A stretch of DNA of 64,000 bases from JAHRAW01 sp028066695 (GTDB lineage Bacteria > Pseudomonadota > Gammaproteobacteria > Arenicellales > Poriferihabitantaceae): assembly GCA_963457535.1 (NCBI GenBank), contig OY734803.1, positions 1,426,001 through 1,490,000 on the forward strand, in the 5' to 3' direction. Of the stretch, positions 42,978 through 51,965 are shown piece by piece. A program made the position numbers and the translations under genes. The notes under the pieces were generated by a model. The model did not search any database and was not told the origin of the DNA. It saw only the letters and a list, made by a program, of their open reading frames with translations. The stretch's first letter is position 1; every line of letters begins with the position of its first letter.

Positions 42978-44143
42978 CCGTCCAGCACCGGCAATTCCGG
43001 CGCGGCGCGGCGGCTCAGCAATTCGGCGCCGTCTTCGGTGATGACGATGTTTTCCTCGTGCACCATGTGCTTGCCCGGCGCGAATTCCATGCCCGGCTCC
43101 AGCGTGATCACCATGCCGGGGCGCAGCGTCGTGGCGTCTTCGGCGGTGTTGGACGGGCGTTCGGTCAACTGCATGCCCAGCCCGTGCCCGAGGCGGCCGA
43201 CCGCGTTGCCGAGGCTGCCGCCTTCGCCGAGCACGCGGTTCATCGCGCGCCACAAATCGCTCGTGGTCGCGCCGGCGCGCGCCGCGCCAAGCCCCGCTTC
43301 GGTCGCGCGCCACACGCAGTCATACGCGGCGCGCGCGGCCGCATCGGCCCCGCCGAAGGCGAAGTTGCGGTCAAAGTCGCAGAAGTAGCCGTCCCAGGTG
43401 GAGCCGGTGTCTATGACCAGCAAATCGCCGCCCCCGAGTTTTCGCTCGCCGGGGCCCATGATGATGTTGTCGTAGCCGCCGCGCCCGGAGGCCGCTATTA
43501 AATACGGCGAGGCGTCGGCGCCGCGCTCGAGCAAATCCACGCGCATGCGCCGGCAGATTTCCATTTCGGTCATGCCGGCGCGCGCAAAACCCGGCAGCGC
43601 GGCAAACGCGTCCGCGGCGATGCCGCAGATGTGGCGCATTTTTTCAATTTCCAATTGCGACTTGATCATGCGCTGTTCGTGAATCAGCGGCGCGGCGTCG
43701 GCGATTTCCATATCGTGCAAATTTTCCCGCAGCGCGGCGAAATCATTCGCCGGCATTCTGAGCATGCTCTCGGCGCCGAGCGTCATGCCGAGCCGCCCGA
43801 AACGGCGCGGCAGACTTTTAATGCATTCGCAAAGCAGCGAGACGCCGTCGTCTTCGGGGCGCGGCGACGGCCAGGTGCGGATGTCTTCCACCCAGGTGCG
43901 CGCCATGCCGGCCCGGCCGATTTCGGGAATCACCGCGACCGGCATGCCTTCGGCCGGCAGCAGCAAAAACCACGGGCGCGTCGGGCTTTCCCAGAACTGC
44001 GTGAAGAAGCCGGAGAAGTAACGCACATTCGGCTCGGTGGTCAAAAGCAGCGCGTCAAAACGCGCGGCATGCATCGCGCGCTGCGCCGCCTCCAGCCGCC
44101 GCGCAAACTCTTCGCGCGGAAAGCCGCGCCGCGGCGCGTTCAT
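42974..44143 (-). CDS. M24 family metallohydrolase (creatinase/Xaa-Pro peptidase/ectoine-hydrolase-like)
   Basis: 389 residues with a creatinase N-domain (LLLTTEPNVRYFSGFFTQFW) and pita-bread catalytic domain. Likely metal ligands are the Asps in LVIDTGSTWDGYFCDFDR, His in GRLGHGLGMQ and Glus in VITLEPGM and MVHEENIVI. The M24 family includes Xaa-Pro dipeptidase and ectoine hydrolase (DoeA); substrate is not decidable. ATGA overlap with rluB upstream and GTGA with the ammonia-lyase downstream suggest they act on the same nitrogen compound. Confidence 0.85.
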   Translation of the reverse strand: MNAPRRGFPREEFARRLEAAQRAMHAARFDALLLTTEPNVRYFSGFFTQFWESPTRPWFLLLPAEGMPVAVIPEIGRAGMARTWVEDIRTWPSPRPEDDGVSLLCECIKSLPRRFGRLGMTLGAESMLRMPANDFAALRENLHDMEIADAAPLIHEQRMIKSQLEIEKMRHICGIAADAFAALPGFARAGMTEMEICRRMRVDLLERGADASPYLIAASGRGGYDNIIMGPGERKLGGGDLLVIDTGSTWDGYFCDFDRNFAFGGADAAARAAYDCVWRATEAGLGAARAGATTSDLWRAMNRVLGEGGSLGNAVGRLGHGLGMQLTERPSNTAEDATTLRPGMVITLEPGMEFAPGKHMVHEENIVITEDGAELLSRRAAPELPVLDG

Positions 44144-44895
44144 TCGGCGCCGCGCGCCAATTTCGCCGCGGCCGCGGCCGGCAATTCGCGCCACTTTCCC
44201 GGCGGCAAATTGCGCGGCAGTTCAATGCCGCCGTAGCGCACGCGAATCAGCCGGCTCAGGCGGCAGCCGGCCGCCTCCCACAGCCGGCGGATTTCGCGGT
44301 AGCGGCCCTGCGTCACCACCACCGAGAACCACGCGTTGCGCCCGTCGCCGCGCCCGCGGCGGACGCGGTCAAAGCGCAACAACTCGCCGCCGATGCGCAG
44401 CCCGGCGCGCAGGCGCGCGAGCGCGGCCTCGTCCACGTCGCCGTAGACGCGGCACATGTATTCGCGCTCCACGCCGAAACTCGGATGCATCAGGCGGTTG
44501 GCGAGTTCGCCGTCGTCGGTGAACAGCAGCAGGCCGCGCGTGTTCAGGTCAAGGCGGCCGACCGCGACCCAGCGCGCGCCGCGCAGTTTCGGCAGATGGC
44601 GAAATACCGTCGGCCGGCCGCGCGGGTCGTTGCGCGTGCTGATTTCGCCTTCGGGCTTGTGGTAGAGCAGCACGCGCGGCCGCGCCGGCGCGCGCGCGCG
44701 CAACGGCCGGCCGTCTATGCTGATGCGGCTGCGCGCGCCGACGCGGTCGCCGAGTTTGGCGACGCGGCCGTCAACGCGAATTTTTCCCTGCGCAATCCAG
44801 GTTTCCAGCAGGCGGCGCGAGCCGAGCCCGAGCGCGGCGAGGTGTTTGTGCAGCCGCGCGTTCGCCGCCGGCGGCGCCGGCTGCTTTTTGGTCAT
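44140..44895 (-). CDS. rluB: Ribosomal large-subunit pseudouridine synthase RluB
   Basis: 251 residues: N-terminal S4 domain (RLHKHLAALGLGSRRLLETWI...VRVDGRV-like), catalytic GRLDLNTRGLLLFTDDGELANRL with Asp, and the RsuA-family GRYREIRRLWEAAGCRLSRLIRVRYG. RluB modifies U2605 of 23S rRNA; RluE/RluF are alternatives. scpB overlap by ATGA is the usual context for RluB. Confidence 0.9.
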   Translation of the reverse strand: MTKKQPAPPAANARLHKHLAALGLGSRRLLETWIAQGKIRVDGRVAKLGDRVGARSRISIDGRPLRARAPARPRVLLYHKPEGEISTRNDPRGRPTVFRHLPKLRGARWVAVGRLDLNTRGLLLFTDDGELANRLMHPSFGVEREYMCRVYGDVDEAALARLRAGLRIGGELLRFDRVRRGRGDGRNAWFSVVVTQGRYREIRRLWEAAGCRLSRLIRVRYGGIELPRNLPPGKWRELPAAAAAKLARGAE

Positions 44896-45515
44896 GCTTC
44901 GTCGGTTGCCGCGGCCGTGGCGCCGTCGGCCGGCGGCGTTTGCGCGGGCGCGCTTCCGCCGTCAATGCCGCCAATTTCGCCGGCGATTTCCCCGAGCGGG
45001 CGCTGCGGCGAAAGCGGCGGCAAATCGTCCAGCGATTCCAGATTGAAGTAGGAGAGAAATTCGGGCGTGGTGGCGAACAGCGCCGGGCGGCCCGGCAAAT
45101 CGCGCGCGCCGGCCTCGGTGATCCATTCGCGCTCCTGCAGCCGCCGCATGATGTCGGTGGTCACGCCGACGCCGCGAATCTCTTCTATATCGGCGCGCGT
45201 AACCGGCTGGCGGTAGGCGATGATGGCGAGCGTCTCCAGCAGCGCGCGCGACAGCCGCGGCGGACGCGTCTCGTGCAGTTTGGCGATCCAGTCGGCGTAT
45301 TCGCGGCGCGACTGGTAGCGGTAGGCGCCGCCGATTTTGCGAAGTTCAATGCCGCGCGTTTTGCATTCGTCCTGCAGTTGCGACAGCGCGGCTTTGACTT
45401 CGTCCGCGGACGGGCGCGCGCCGCGCGCGAACACGCTTTGAATGCGCGACACGCCGAGCGGCGCGTCCGACGACAGCAGCAGCGCTTCAATGGTGTTTTG
45501 CAGTTCGCGGCTCAT
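44892..45515 (-). CDS. scpB: Chromosome segregation and condensation protein ScpB
   Basis: Kleisin-associated subunit of the SMC-ScpAB condensin, 207 residues, two winged-helix domains. Recognisable by LLETLAIIAYRQPVTRADIEEIRGV and GRPALFATTPEFLSYFNLESLDDLPPL. Adjacent to scpA (2-nt gap) and rluB (overlap). Confidence 0.94.
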   Translation of the reverse strand: MSRELQNTIEALLLSSDAPLGVSRIQSVFARGARPSADEVKAALSQLQDECKTRGIELRKIGGAYRYQSRREYADWIAKLHETRPPRLSRALLETLAIIAYRQPVTRADIEEIRGVGVTTDIMRRLQEREWITEAGARDLPGRPALFATTPEFLSYFNLESLDDLPPLSPQRPLGEIAGEIGGIDGGSAPAQTPPADGATAAATDEA

Positions 45516-45517
45516 GA

Positions 45518-46339
45518 TTAATTCGCCCGGTCGGCGCCTTTCAGGTGAATCGGCGCGAACGGTTTTTCCTGCGCGACCACGATCAGGCGGTCGCGCGCCA
45601 ATTCCAGCACCGCCATGAAACTGACCGCCAGCCCGAGCCGCCCCTCGCCGCCGAGCAGAATCTGCTCAAAGCGCAGCACGCCGCGCGTCCGCATGCGCCG
45701 CAGAATGTGCGCCATTTTGTCGCGCACATTCAGTGTTTCAAAGCCGACCGTCCAGCGCTTTTTTTGCTCGCTGCGGTCCAGCACGTTTTGGTGCGCGACC
45801 AAAAGGTCGTTGAGCGAGGCCGCGGCCTCCGGCGCGCCCGGCGCGTCAAACTTCGCGGCGACCAGATACAAATCGCGCTCCAGCCGCGGCCGGTCGTTGA
45901 TTTCGCGCGCGGCTTTTGAATAGCGCTCGTATTCCTGCAGCCGCCGCACCAGCGCGGCGCGCGGGTCCTCCTCTTCCTCCTCCGGGTCGGCCGGCCGCGG
46001 CAGCAGCATGCGCGATTTAATTTCGGCGAGCCACGCCGCCATGACCAGGTATTCGGCCGCAAGGTCAAGGCGCAGGTGGCGCATCAACTCCACGTATTCC
46101 ATGTATTGGCGCGTGATGCGCGCCACCGGAATGTCCAGAATGTCCATTTTTTGTTTGCGAATCAGGTAGAGCAGCAAATCCAGCGGGCCCTGAAAGGATT
46201 CCAGAAACACTTCCAGCGCGTCCGGCGGAATGTAGAGGTCCTGCGGCCACTCCTCAATGCGCTCGCCGCGCAGCGTGGCGGCGCGCGCCGGCGCCGCGCC
46301 GTTTTCCCCGCTTTCTCCGGTGTCGTTTGCTCCGCTCAT
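45518..46339 (-). CDS. scpA: Segregation and condensation protein ScpA
   Basis: Kleisin subunit of condensin, 273 residues from MSGANDTGESG. FQGPLDLLLYLIRKQKMDILDIPVARITRQYMEYVE and AAEYLVMAAWLAEIKSRMLLP are family hallmarks. A TTG at 46360 could add seven residues. Works with ScpB and SMC in chromosome compaction. Confidence 0.94.
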   Translation of the reverse strand: MSGANDTGESGENGAAPARAATLRGERIEEWPQDLYIPPDALEVFLESFQGPLDLLLYLIRKQKMDILDIPVARITRQYMEYVELMRHLRLDLAAEYLVMAAWLAEIKSRMLLPRPADPEEEEEDPRAALVRRLQEYERYSKAAREINDRPRLERDLYLVAAKFDAPGAPEAAASLNDLLVAHQNVLDRSEQKKRWTVGFETLNVRDKMAHILRRMRTRGVLRFEQILLGGEGRLGLAVSFMAVLELARDRLIVVAQEKPFAPIHLKGADRAN

Positions 46340-46366
46340 GCCGGTTCGCTTATAGCACAATCGCCG

Positions 46367-47581
46367 CTACTCATACACCGCGCCGACCGCTTCGCGCACC
46401 AGTTTCATGGTCTCGCGCGCGGTTTGCCGCGCCTTGTCGGTGCCATCTTCAATCATGCCGCGCACTTCGCGCGGGTTGTTTTCAAAGTGCGCGGCGCGGC
46501 GGTGAAATTCCTTTTGCTCGGCGAGCACCGCGTCCAGCAGCGGCTGCTTGCATTCCAGGCAGCCGAACGCGGCCGCGCGGCAGCCTTTTGACGCCCATTC
46601 GCGCACGCCCTCGTCGCTGTACACCAAATGCAGTTGCCACACCGGGCATTTTTCCGGGTCGCCGGGGTCGGACAGGCGCACGCGCGCCGGGTCGGTCGGC
46701 ATCGCGCGAATCGCCCGCGTTACGCGCTCCGGCTGATCGCGCAGCGCGATGGTGTTTTCATACGACTTGGACATTTTTCTCCCGTCCAGCCCCGGCATTT
46801 TCGCGGCCTCGGTTAGCAGCGCGCGCGGCTCCGGCAAAATCGCGCGGCCGCGCCCCTCCAAATCGCCGAGCAGGCGCTCCTTGTCCTCCGCGTTTAAATT
46901 GTTGTGCGCCGAAATCAATTCGCGCGCGCGCGCATGCGCGTCGCGCTCTCCGCTTTCGGCGTAACTTTTTTTCAGGCGGCGGTAGGTTTTTTCGTCGCGT
47001 TTTCCCATGCGTTTTATCGCGGCTTCGGCGTCGCCGCCGCGCCCAAAAAATTCGTTGAAGCGGCGCGCGATTTCGCGGGTCAGTTCCACATGCGGCGCCT
47101 GGTCCTCGCCGACCGGCACATGCGCGGCGCGGTACATCAATATGTCGGCCGACTGCAGCAGCGGGTAGCCGAGGAAGCCGTAGGTCGCCAGGTCGCGCCC
47201 GCGCAGCCGCTGCTGCTGCTCCTTAAAACTCGGCACGCGTTCCAGCCAGCCGAGCGGCGTCACCATGGAAAGCAGCAAATGCAGTTCGGCGTGCTCGGGC
47301 ACATGCGATTGAATGAACATGGTCGCGCGCGCCGGGTCGACGCCGGCCGCGAGCCAGTCCACGACCATCTCCCAGACATGCTCGCGCATGGTTTCGGGCT
47401 GCTCGTAATGCGTGGTCAGCGCGTGCCAGTCGGCGATGAAAAAGTAGCATTCGTAGTCGCGCTGCAGGCGCGCCCAGTTTTTCAAAACGCCGTGGTAATG
47501 GCCGAGGTGCAGGCGGCCGGTCGGGCGCATGCCGGACAGGACGCGGTTGTTCGCGGGGGAAGTTTCCGGCGGCGCGGTCAT
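46367..47581 (-). CDS. trpS: Tryptophanyl-tRNA synthetase (long form)
   Basis: 404 residues, longer than the ~330-residue common form. Class I motifs are MRPTGRLHLGHYHGVL and KMSKSYENTI. An inserted helical stretch with RMGKRDEKTYRRLKKSYAESGERDAHARA separates the Rossmann halves. The C-terminal ~100 residues include the CLECKQPLLDAVL anticodon-region segment. ATG 47581 overlaps the yciO stop (ATGA). Confidence 0.94.
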   Translation of the reverse strand: MTAPPETSPANNRVLSGMRPTGRLHLGHYHGVLKNWARLQRDYECYFFIADWHALTTHYEQPETMREHVWEMVVDWLAAGVDPARATMFIQSHVPEHAELHLLLSMVTPLGWLERVPSFKEQQQRLRGRDLATYGFLGYPLLQSADILMYRAAHVPVGEDQAPHVELTREIARRFNEFFGRGGDAEAAIKRMGKRDEKTYRRLKKSYAESGERDAHARARELISAHNNLNAEDKERLLGDLEGRGRAILPEPRALLTEAAKMPGLDGRKMSKSYENTIALRDQPERVTRAIRAMPTDPARVRLSDPGDPEKCPVWQLHLVYSDEGVREWASKGCRAAAFGCLECKQPLLDAVLAEQKEFHRRAAHFENNPREVRGMIEDGTDKARQTARETMKLVREAVGAVYE

Positions 47582-48198
47582 GCGAATGCGGCGGTGTCGC
47601 CCTTGCCTTCGCGCCGCACTTGCGGCGCGCCCGAGGCCAAATCCACCACGCTGGTCGGCAGCGCGTCGCACGGCCCGCCGTCTATGACCAGGTCTATTTC
47701 GTGCTCCAGCCGCGCGCGGATTTCCTCCGCATCGTTCAGCGCGCGGCGCTCGCCGGGCAGAATCAGCGTGGAACTCATTAGCGGCTCGCCGAGTTGCGCG
47801 AGCAGCGCGCTCACTATCGGGTAATTCGGCACGCGCAACCCGATGCTGCGGCGGCGCGGGTGCTGCAGTCGCCGCGGCACTTCGCGCGTCGCCGCCAGAA
47901 TGAAAGTGTAGGGGCCCGGCGTGAAGCGTTTCAGCAGGCGAAAGGCGTCGTTGTCCACCGCGGCGTAGACGCTCAATTCGGAAAGGTCCTTGCACACCAA
48001 AGTGAAGTTGTGTTCGTCGCCGACTTTGCGAATGCGGCGAATGCGCTCCAGCGGCGCTTTTTCGCCGATGGCGCAGCCGAGCGCGTAACTGGAATCGGTC
48101 GGGTAGGCGATGACGCCGCCGCCGCGGATGATTTCCACCGCGCGGCGAATCAGGCGCGGCTGCGGGTTTGCCGGATGGGCTTTGAAGTATTGGGACAT
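47578..48198 (-). CDS. YciO/Sua5/TsaC family protein
   Basis: 206 residues of the YrdC domain: IRGGGVIAYPTDSSYALGCAIG, RVGD/KVGDEHNFTLVCKDLSELS, and GLRVPNYPIVSALL. The H-x-x-N and P-L-x-S-[ST] (PLMSSTLILPGE) signatures are present. The scpA/trpS context is that of YciO rather than of TsaC, whose role is t6A37 synthesis. Confidence 0.85.
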   Translation of the reverse strand: MSQYFKAHPANPQPRLIRRAVEIIRGGGVIAYPTDSSYALGCAIGEKAPLERIRRIRKVGDEHNFTLVCKDLSELSVYAAVDNDAFRLLKRFTPGPYTFILAATREVPRRLQHPRRRSIGLRVPNYPIVSALLAQLGEPLMSSTLILPGERRALNDAEEIRARLEHEIDLVIDGGPCDALPTSVVDLASGAPQVRREGKGDTAAFA

Positions 48199-48242
48199 GC
48201 GGGTATTGTTGCGCGAAGGGGAAGCGAAAGTGGAAGGGCGCG

Positions 48243-49532
48243 TTATTTGTTCAGCGCGGCCGCCGGCGCATGGCGCGCGCGCCGTCCGGCCCGGCGCTCG
48301 TTGCCGCCGCTTGACGCGGAGCGCGCGCGCCGCGGGCGCAGCGCCTCAATCCGCCGCCGCGTTTCGTCTTCGCCGCATTCCTGAATTTCCTCCCACCATT
48401 CGGCCAGCGCCGCGTCCACTTCGCCGATGCGCGCGCGCAGCAGCAAAAAATCAAAGGACGCGCGAAAACGCCGCTCGCCGAGCAGGCGCGCGACCGCGCG
48501 CGGTTTGCGCGCCTCCAATGCAAACTGCATTTGCCAGATTTCCATGGCGGCGACGGCGACGCGGCGCGGCACCGCGACGCGCAGCGACTGCGACGCAAAC
48601 ACCGTGTCTCCGGCCGCCCACACCGCCTCGGCGTGCGGCAGGCCGCGCGCGGCGCGCGCCAGTTCGCGCTTGAACGGCATCCACAAAAGCACCGCGAACA
48701 AAAACGCGGCGATCACCGGCTTGCCATGGCGCACGCGCTCGTCGGTGTTGTCGAGCGCCATGCCGATGAGTTTTTCCGGCGCGTTTCCGTCCGCGTCAAA
48801 CGCCGGCGGAAAAAGCGTCGCGGCGAGTCCGTGGGTGCGCAACTCCTCCCAACTTTTTCGCGCGTGGCCGTGGTGGAACATTTTCAGCGTCTCGTCAAAC
48901 AGGCGCGGCGGCGGCACGCTCGCCAAAAGTTCGCGGCATTCGGCGATGGCCGGCGGCAGGCCGCGCTCCCATTCCAAATCCAGTTTCGCGCGAAAGCGCA
49001 GCGCGCGCAGCATGCGCACCGGGTCTTCGGTGAAGCGCGCGCGCGGCTCGCCGATCATGCGCAGCACGCGTTTGCGCGCGTCGCGAACGCCGCCGGCGAA
49101 GTCCAGCACGCAGTCGCGGCGCGGGTCGTAATACAGCGAGTTGATGGTGAAGTCGCGGCGCGCCGCGTCCTGCTCAATGGTGCCGAAGGCGTTGTCATCT
49201 ATGACGCGCCCGTCGGCGGCGACCGCCGCGCTGTTGCCGCGGCCGCCGCGCGCGCGCGCGCCGTCGGGTTTGGCGCGGTAGGTCGCGACTTCAATGACCT
49301 CGCGCCCGAGGCGCACATGCACCAATTGGAAGCGCCGCCCGATGATGCGCGCGCGCCGAAAAAGCCGCCGCACTTCCTCGGGGCTGGCGTCGGTGGTGAT
49401 GTCAAAATCCTTCGGGCGGCGGCCGAGCAGCAAGTCGCGCACGCAGCCGCCGACCAGGTAGCCGTCGTAGCCGGCGTCCTGCAGTTCACCGGCGATTTGC
49501 AGCGCGGCCGTGCTGAGCCAGTCGCGCTCCAT
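48243..49532 (-). CDS. pcnB: Poly(A) polymerase I PcnB
   Basis: 429 residues. The nucleotidyltransferase core is YLVGGCVRDLLLGRRPKDFDITTDA (GG and DxD), followed by GRRFQLVHV, RRDFTINSLYYD and EDPVRMLRALRFRAKLDLEW. A basic Arg-rich C-terminal tail is typical of PcnB and separates it from CCA-adding enzymes. MERDWL at 49532 gives a normal N-terminus; the frame extends to an ATG at 49616 with no clear SD. Confidence 0.9.
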   Translation of the reverse strand: MERDWLSTAALQIAGELQDAGYDGYLVGGCVRDLLLGRRPKDFDITTDASPEEVRRLFRRARIIGRRFQLVHVRLGREVIEVATYRAKPDGARARGGRGNSAAVAADGRVIDDNAFGTIEQDAARRDFTINSLYYDPRRDCVLDFAGGVRDARKRVLRMIGEPRARFTEDPVRMLRALRFRAKLDLEWERGLPPAIAECRELLASVPPPRLFDETLKMFHHGHARKSWEELRTHGLAATLFPPAFDADGNAPEKLIGMALDNTDERVRHGKPVIAAFLFAVLLWMPFKRELARAARGLPHAEAVWAAGDTVFASQSLRVAVPRRVAVAAMEIWQMQFALEARKPRAVARLLGERRFRASFDFLLLRARIGEVDAALAEWWEEIQECGEDETRRRIEALRPRRARSASSGGNERRAGRRARHAPAAALNK

Positions 49533-49633
49533 GGCGAGGTCGGCGGCTGAGTGGGTCTGGGTCAATTCGGGGGGTCCTGCGGAATGATGCAAAAAAACCT
49601 TTGTGCGGGGGTGCATGCTATTATAGCGCGTCC

Positions 49634-49705
49634 GCTCCCTTCGTCTAGCGGTCAGGACGCTGGCCTCTCACGCCGGAAACAGGGGTTCGATTCCCCTAGG
49701 GAGCG
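49634..49705 (+). tRNA. tRNA-Glu (anticodon CTC)
   Basis: 72 nt folding as a cloverleaf. Acceptor GCTCCCT pairs with AGGGAGC; D-arm in TCGTCTAGCGGTCAGGA; anticodon stem CTGGC/GCCGG around loop CTCTCAC (anticodon CTC); T-arm AGGGGTTCGATTCCCCT; discriminator G. The 3' CCA is not encoded (CACC follows). The sequence resembles E. coli tRNA-Glu. TATTAT at 49619-49624 may be the -10. Confidence 0.93.
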
Positions 49706-49805
49706 CACCCGCAATTTTTGCGGTATAAATGTGCAACGGGTTTCCGCGCAGCGTTTTCCGCGGGACTTTTTCTTTTCACGAGTTTTTTTAACGAGGAACA
49801 AAAAA

Positions 49806-50366
49806 ATGGCTGAATTTGTTTATGTAGACAACTCCAATGTCTTCATTGAAGGCAAAAGAGTGAAAGCGGTCGCGACCGGCCGCGCGCCCAACATCTATGT
49901 GGCGCAAAACGAAAACATAACCGACCCGTCTTACAAGATTGACTTTGGCCGGTTGCACTACTTTATCGCCGGAGACGACGAGTCCAAGATTAAACGCTGC
50001 ATGATTTTTGGCAGCCGCGTCCCAAAAAACGATTCCATCTGGGATATGGCGAAAAAAGCGGGATTCGAAATCATCACCGAGCAGCGCAATTTTTCCGGCA
50101 AGGAAAAAAAGATCGACACCGGCATCGTCATGTCCATGAGCAAGGACGCGTACACCCTGGTGGACAAGCAAAAGGACACGATTACGCTCGCCTCGGGCGA
50201 TTCCGATTTCGTGCCGCTTATCAAGACACTGGTGGCCGACGGTTTCAAGGTGGATGTGGCCTTTTGGAGCCACGCCTCGCGCGAATTGCGGGAAGCGTGC
50301 AGCAACTTTATTGAATTAAACGAATGGCTGGATTTTCTGTCGTTCAGGAACTCGCGGTATGAATGA
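49806..50366 (+). CDS. NYN-domain (PIN-like) putative ribonuclease
   Basis: 186 residues. The fold's acidic residues are visible: FVYVDNSNVFIEGKR, KKIDTGIVMSMSKDA and TITLASGDSDFVPLIK, the LabA/DUF88-type NYN pattern that predicts RNA cleavage or binding. GAGG at 49792-49795 supports ATG 49806. The gene is AT-richer than the DUF3047 gene it overlaps (ATGA) and sits directly after a tRNA gene, a classic insertion spot. No antitoxin-like partner is visible. Confidence 0.85.
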   Translation: MAEFVYVDNSNVFIEGKRVKAVATGRAPNIYVAQNENITDPSYKIDFGRLHYFIAGDDESKIKRCMIFGSRVPKNDSIWDMAKKAGFEIITEQRNFSGKEKKIDTGIVMSMSKDAYTLVDKQKDTITLASGDSDFVPLIKTLVADGFKVDVAFWSHASRELREACSNFIELNEWLDFLSFRNSRYE

Positions 50367-51304
50367 ATAAGCGCGGCCGGGCGCGGCGTTTTTGCGCCGG
50401 CAAACTTTTCAAACTTCCCAAATTTCCGGCCGCTTGTTGCGCCGTCGGTTTTTTTGTGGCGTGCGCGGGTCCGCCGGTCGGCGCGCAGTCGCCGGACGCA
50501 TTGCGCGTCGGCGCGTTTTCCGAGGCGCGCCCCGGCAAGGCATTCCCGGATTCCTGGGCGGCGCTCACCTTTGAAAAAATTCCGCGCCACACCGAATACA
50601 CATTGGAAGAGGACGCCGGCGTGGTCGTGGTGAAAGCCGACAGCCGCGCCTCCTCGTCCGGAATGCGCCGCGAAATTCGCATTGACCCGAAAATATATCC
50701 GCGGGTGGAATGGCGCTGGAAAATCGGCAATGTGCTGGAGCGCGGCGATGTGACGCGAAAATCCGGCGACGATTACCCGGCGCGCCTCTACATCACCTTC
50801 GCCTATGACGGCAGCAAACTCGGTTTATTGGAGCGCGCAAAATACAAAACCGCGCGGCTGATTTACGGCCGCTATCCGCCGCTCGGCGCGCTCAATTACA
50901 TCTGGGCGAGCCGCAGCCCGGCCGGAACGCTGGCGCCGAATCCCTACACCGCGCGCGTGCAAATGCTCGCGCTGCAAAGCGGCGCCGAAAAAGCCGGGCA
51001 ATGGGTGTCCGAGTCGCGCAACATTTACGAGGATTACCGGCGCGCATTCGGCGGCGAGCCGCCGATGATTTCCGGCGTGGCGGTGATGACCGACACCGAC
51101 AACACCGGCGAGTCGGCGACCGCCTGGTTCGGCGACATCGTGTTCAAGGCGGCCGAAAAAAACGCCGCGGAAAACTCCGCCGGCAACTCCGCAAAAAACT
51201 CCGCCCCTATTCCGCCGCCGCTACCGTCCGCGCCTGCCACAAATCCTCCCACGCTTTCGCCTTCTGCTCCGGGCTCCGCAGCAGATACGCGGGATGATAG
51301 GTGA
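50363..51304 (+). CDS. DUF3047-like periplasmic protein
   Basis: 313 residues. A hydrophobic segment at ~23-41 ends in GAQS, suggesting a signal peptide or lipoprotein. The body (FEKIPRHTEYTLEEDAGVVVVKADSRASSSG; PRVEWRWKIGNVLERGDVTRKSGDDYPARLYITF) fits DUF3047 proteins as I recall them; function unknown. The last ~45 residues are low complexity (AENSAGNSAKNSAPIPPP...), derived from mini-repeat DNA and overlapping the convergent glycosylase gene by 98 bp. The true functional end may lie earlier. Confidence 0.75.
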   Translation: MNKRGRARRFCAGKLFKLPKFPAACCAVGFFVACAGPPVGAQSPDALRVGAFSEARPGKAFPDSWAALTFEKIPRHTEYTLEEDAGVVVVKADSRASSSGMRREIRIDPKIYPRVEWRWKIGNVLERGDVTRKSGDDYPARLYITFAYDGSKLGLLERAKYKTARLIYGRYPPLGALNYIWASRSPAGTLAPNPYTARVQMLALQSGAEKAGQWVSESRNIYEDYRRAFGGEPPMISGVAVMTDTDNTGESATAWFGDIVFKAAEKNAAENSAGNSAKNSAPIPPPLPSAPATNPPTLSPSAPGSAADTRDDR

Positions 51305-51941
51305 CCACCAGCGGAATGTTTTCGTCGCCGTATTGGTAAATGCGGCCGCGCAGGCGGCCGAGCGGCTCGGCGCTTTTTAGCAGGGCCTGCGCGCTGATGC
51401 GCCCGAGCGCGACTATGACTTTCGGGCGGATGATTTCCAGTTGGCGGCGCAGATACGGCTCGCATTTTTCCACCTCGCCCGGCTGCGGGTCGCGGTTGCC
51501 CGGCGGGCGGCATTTGAGAACATTGGCGATGAACACCCGCTCGCGTTTCATGCCGAGCGCGGCGATCATTTCGTCCAGCAATTTTCCGGCGCGGCCGACG
51601 AAAGGCAGGCCCTGCAGATCTTCGTTCTGCCCCGGCGCTTCGCCGATGAACATCCAGTCGGCGCGCGCGTCGCCGCAGCCGAACACGGTGTTGGTGCGGC
51701 TTTTATGCAATTCGCATTTTTGGCAGGCCGCGACTTCCTCGCCGATGCGCGCCAGATTTGATTGCGGGGAGTCGGCCGGCGCGGACTGCATGGGCGCGGG
51801 CGCGGCATCTTCCGCCGGCGCGGGTTGCGCGGGCGCGGCGGACGACTCCTCCGCAACCTCGCGCGGCGCGTCGCGCCGCCGCCACACCTCCACGCCCATC
51901 CGCCGCAGCGTTTGCCGCTGCATTCGCGCGCGCGCGTTCAC
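51207..51941 (-). CDS. Family 4 uracil-DNA glycosylase with [4Fe-4S] cluster
   Basis: 244 residues. Cluster cysteines: CQKCELHKSRTNTVFGCG gives C-x2-C, and NVLKCRPPGNRDPQPGEVEKCEPYL gives the other pair. Catalytic GEAPGQNED and late TYHPAYLLR are diagnostic. Residues ~25-60 are an Ala/Pro-rich linker between a short basic N-terminus and the enzyme domain. Excises uracil from DNA. Confidence 0.92.
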   Translation of the reverse strand: MNARARMQRQTLRRMGVEVWRRRDAPREVAEESSAAPAQPAPAEDAAPAPMQSAPADSPQSNLARIGEEVAACQKCELHKSRTNTVFGCGDARADWMFIGEAPGQNEDLQGLPFVGRAGKLLDEMIAALGMKRERVFIANVLKCRPPGNRDPQPGEVEKCEPYLRRQLEIIRPKVIVALGRISAQALLKSAEPLGRLRGRIYQYGDENIPLVVTYHPAYLLRSPEQKAKAWEDLWQARTVAAAE

Positions 51942-51965
51942 GCCGGAAGATGCCCGCGCGGCCGG

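Noticed and set aside
49740..49800. Possible integrase attachment repeat of the tRNA-Glu 3' end downstream
   Set aside because: I looked for a second copy of the T-arm/acceptor sequence in the following ~2 kb and saw none.
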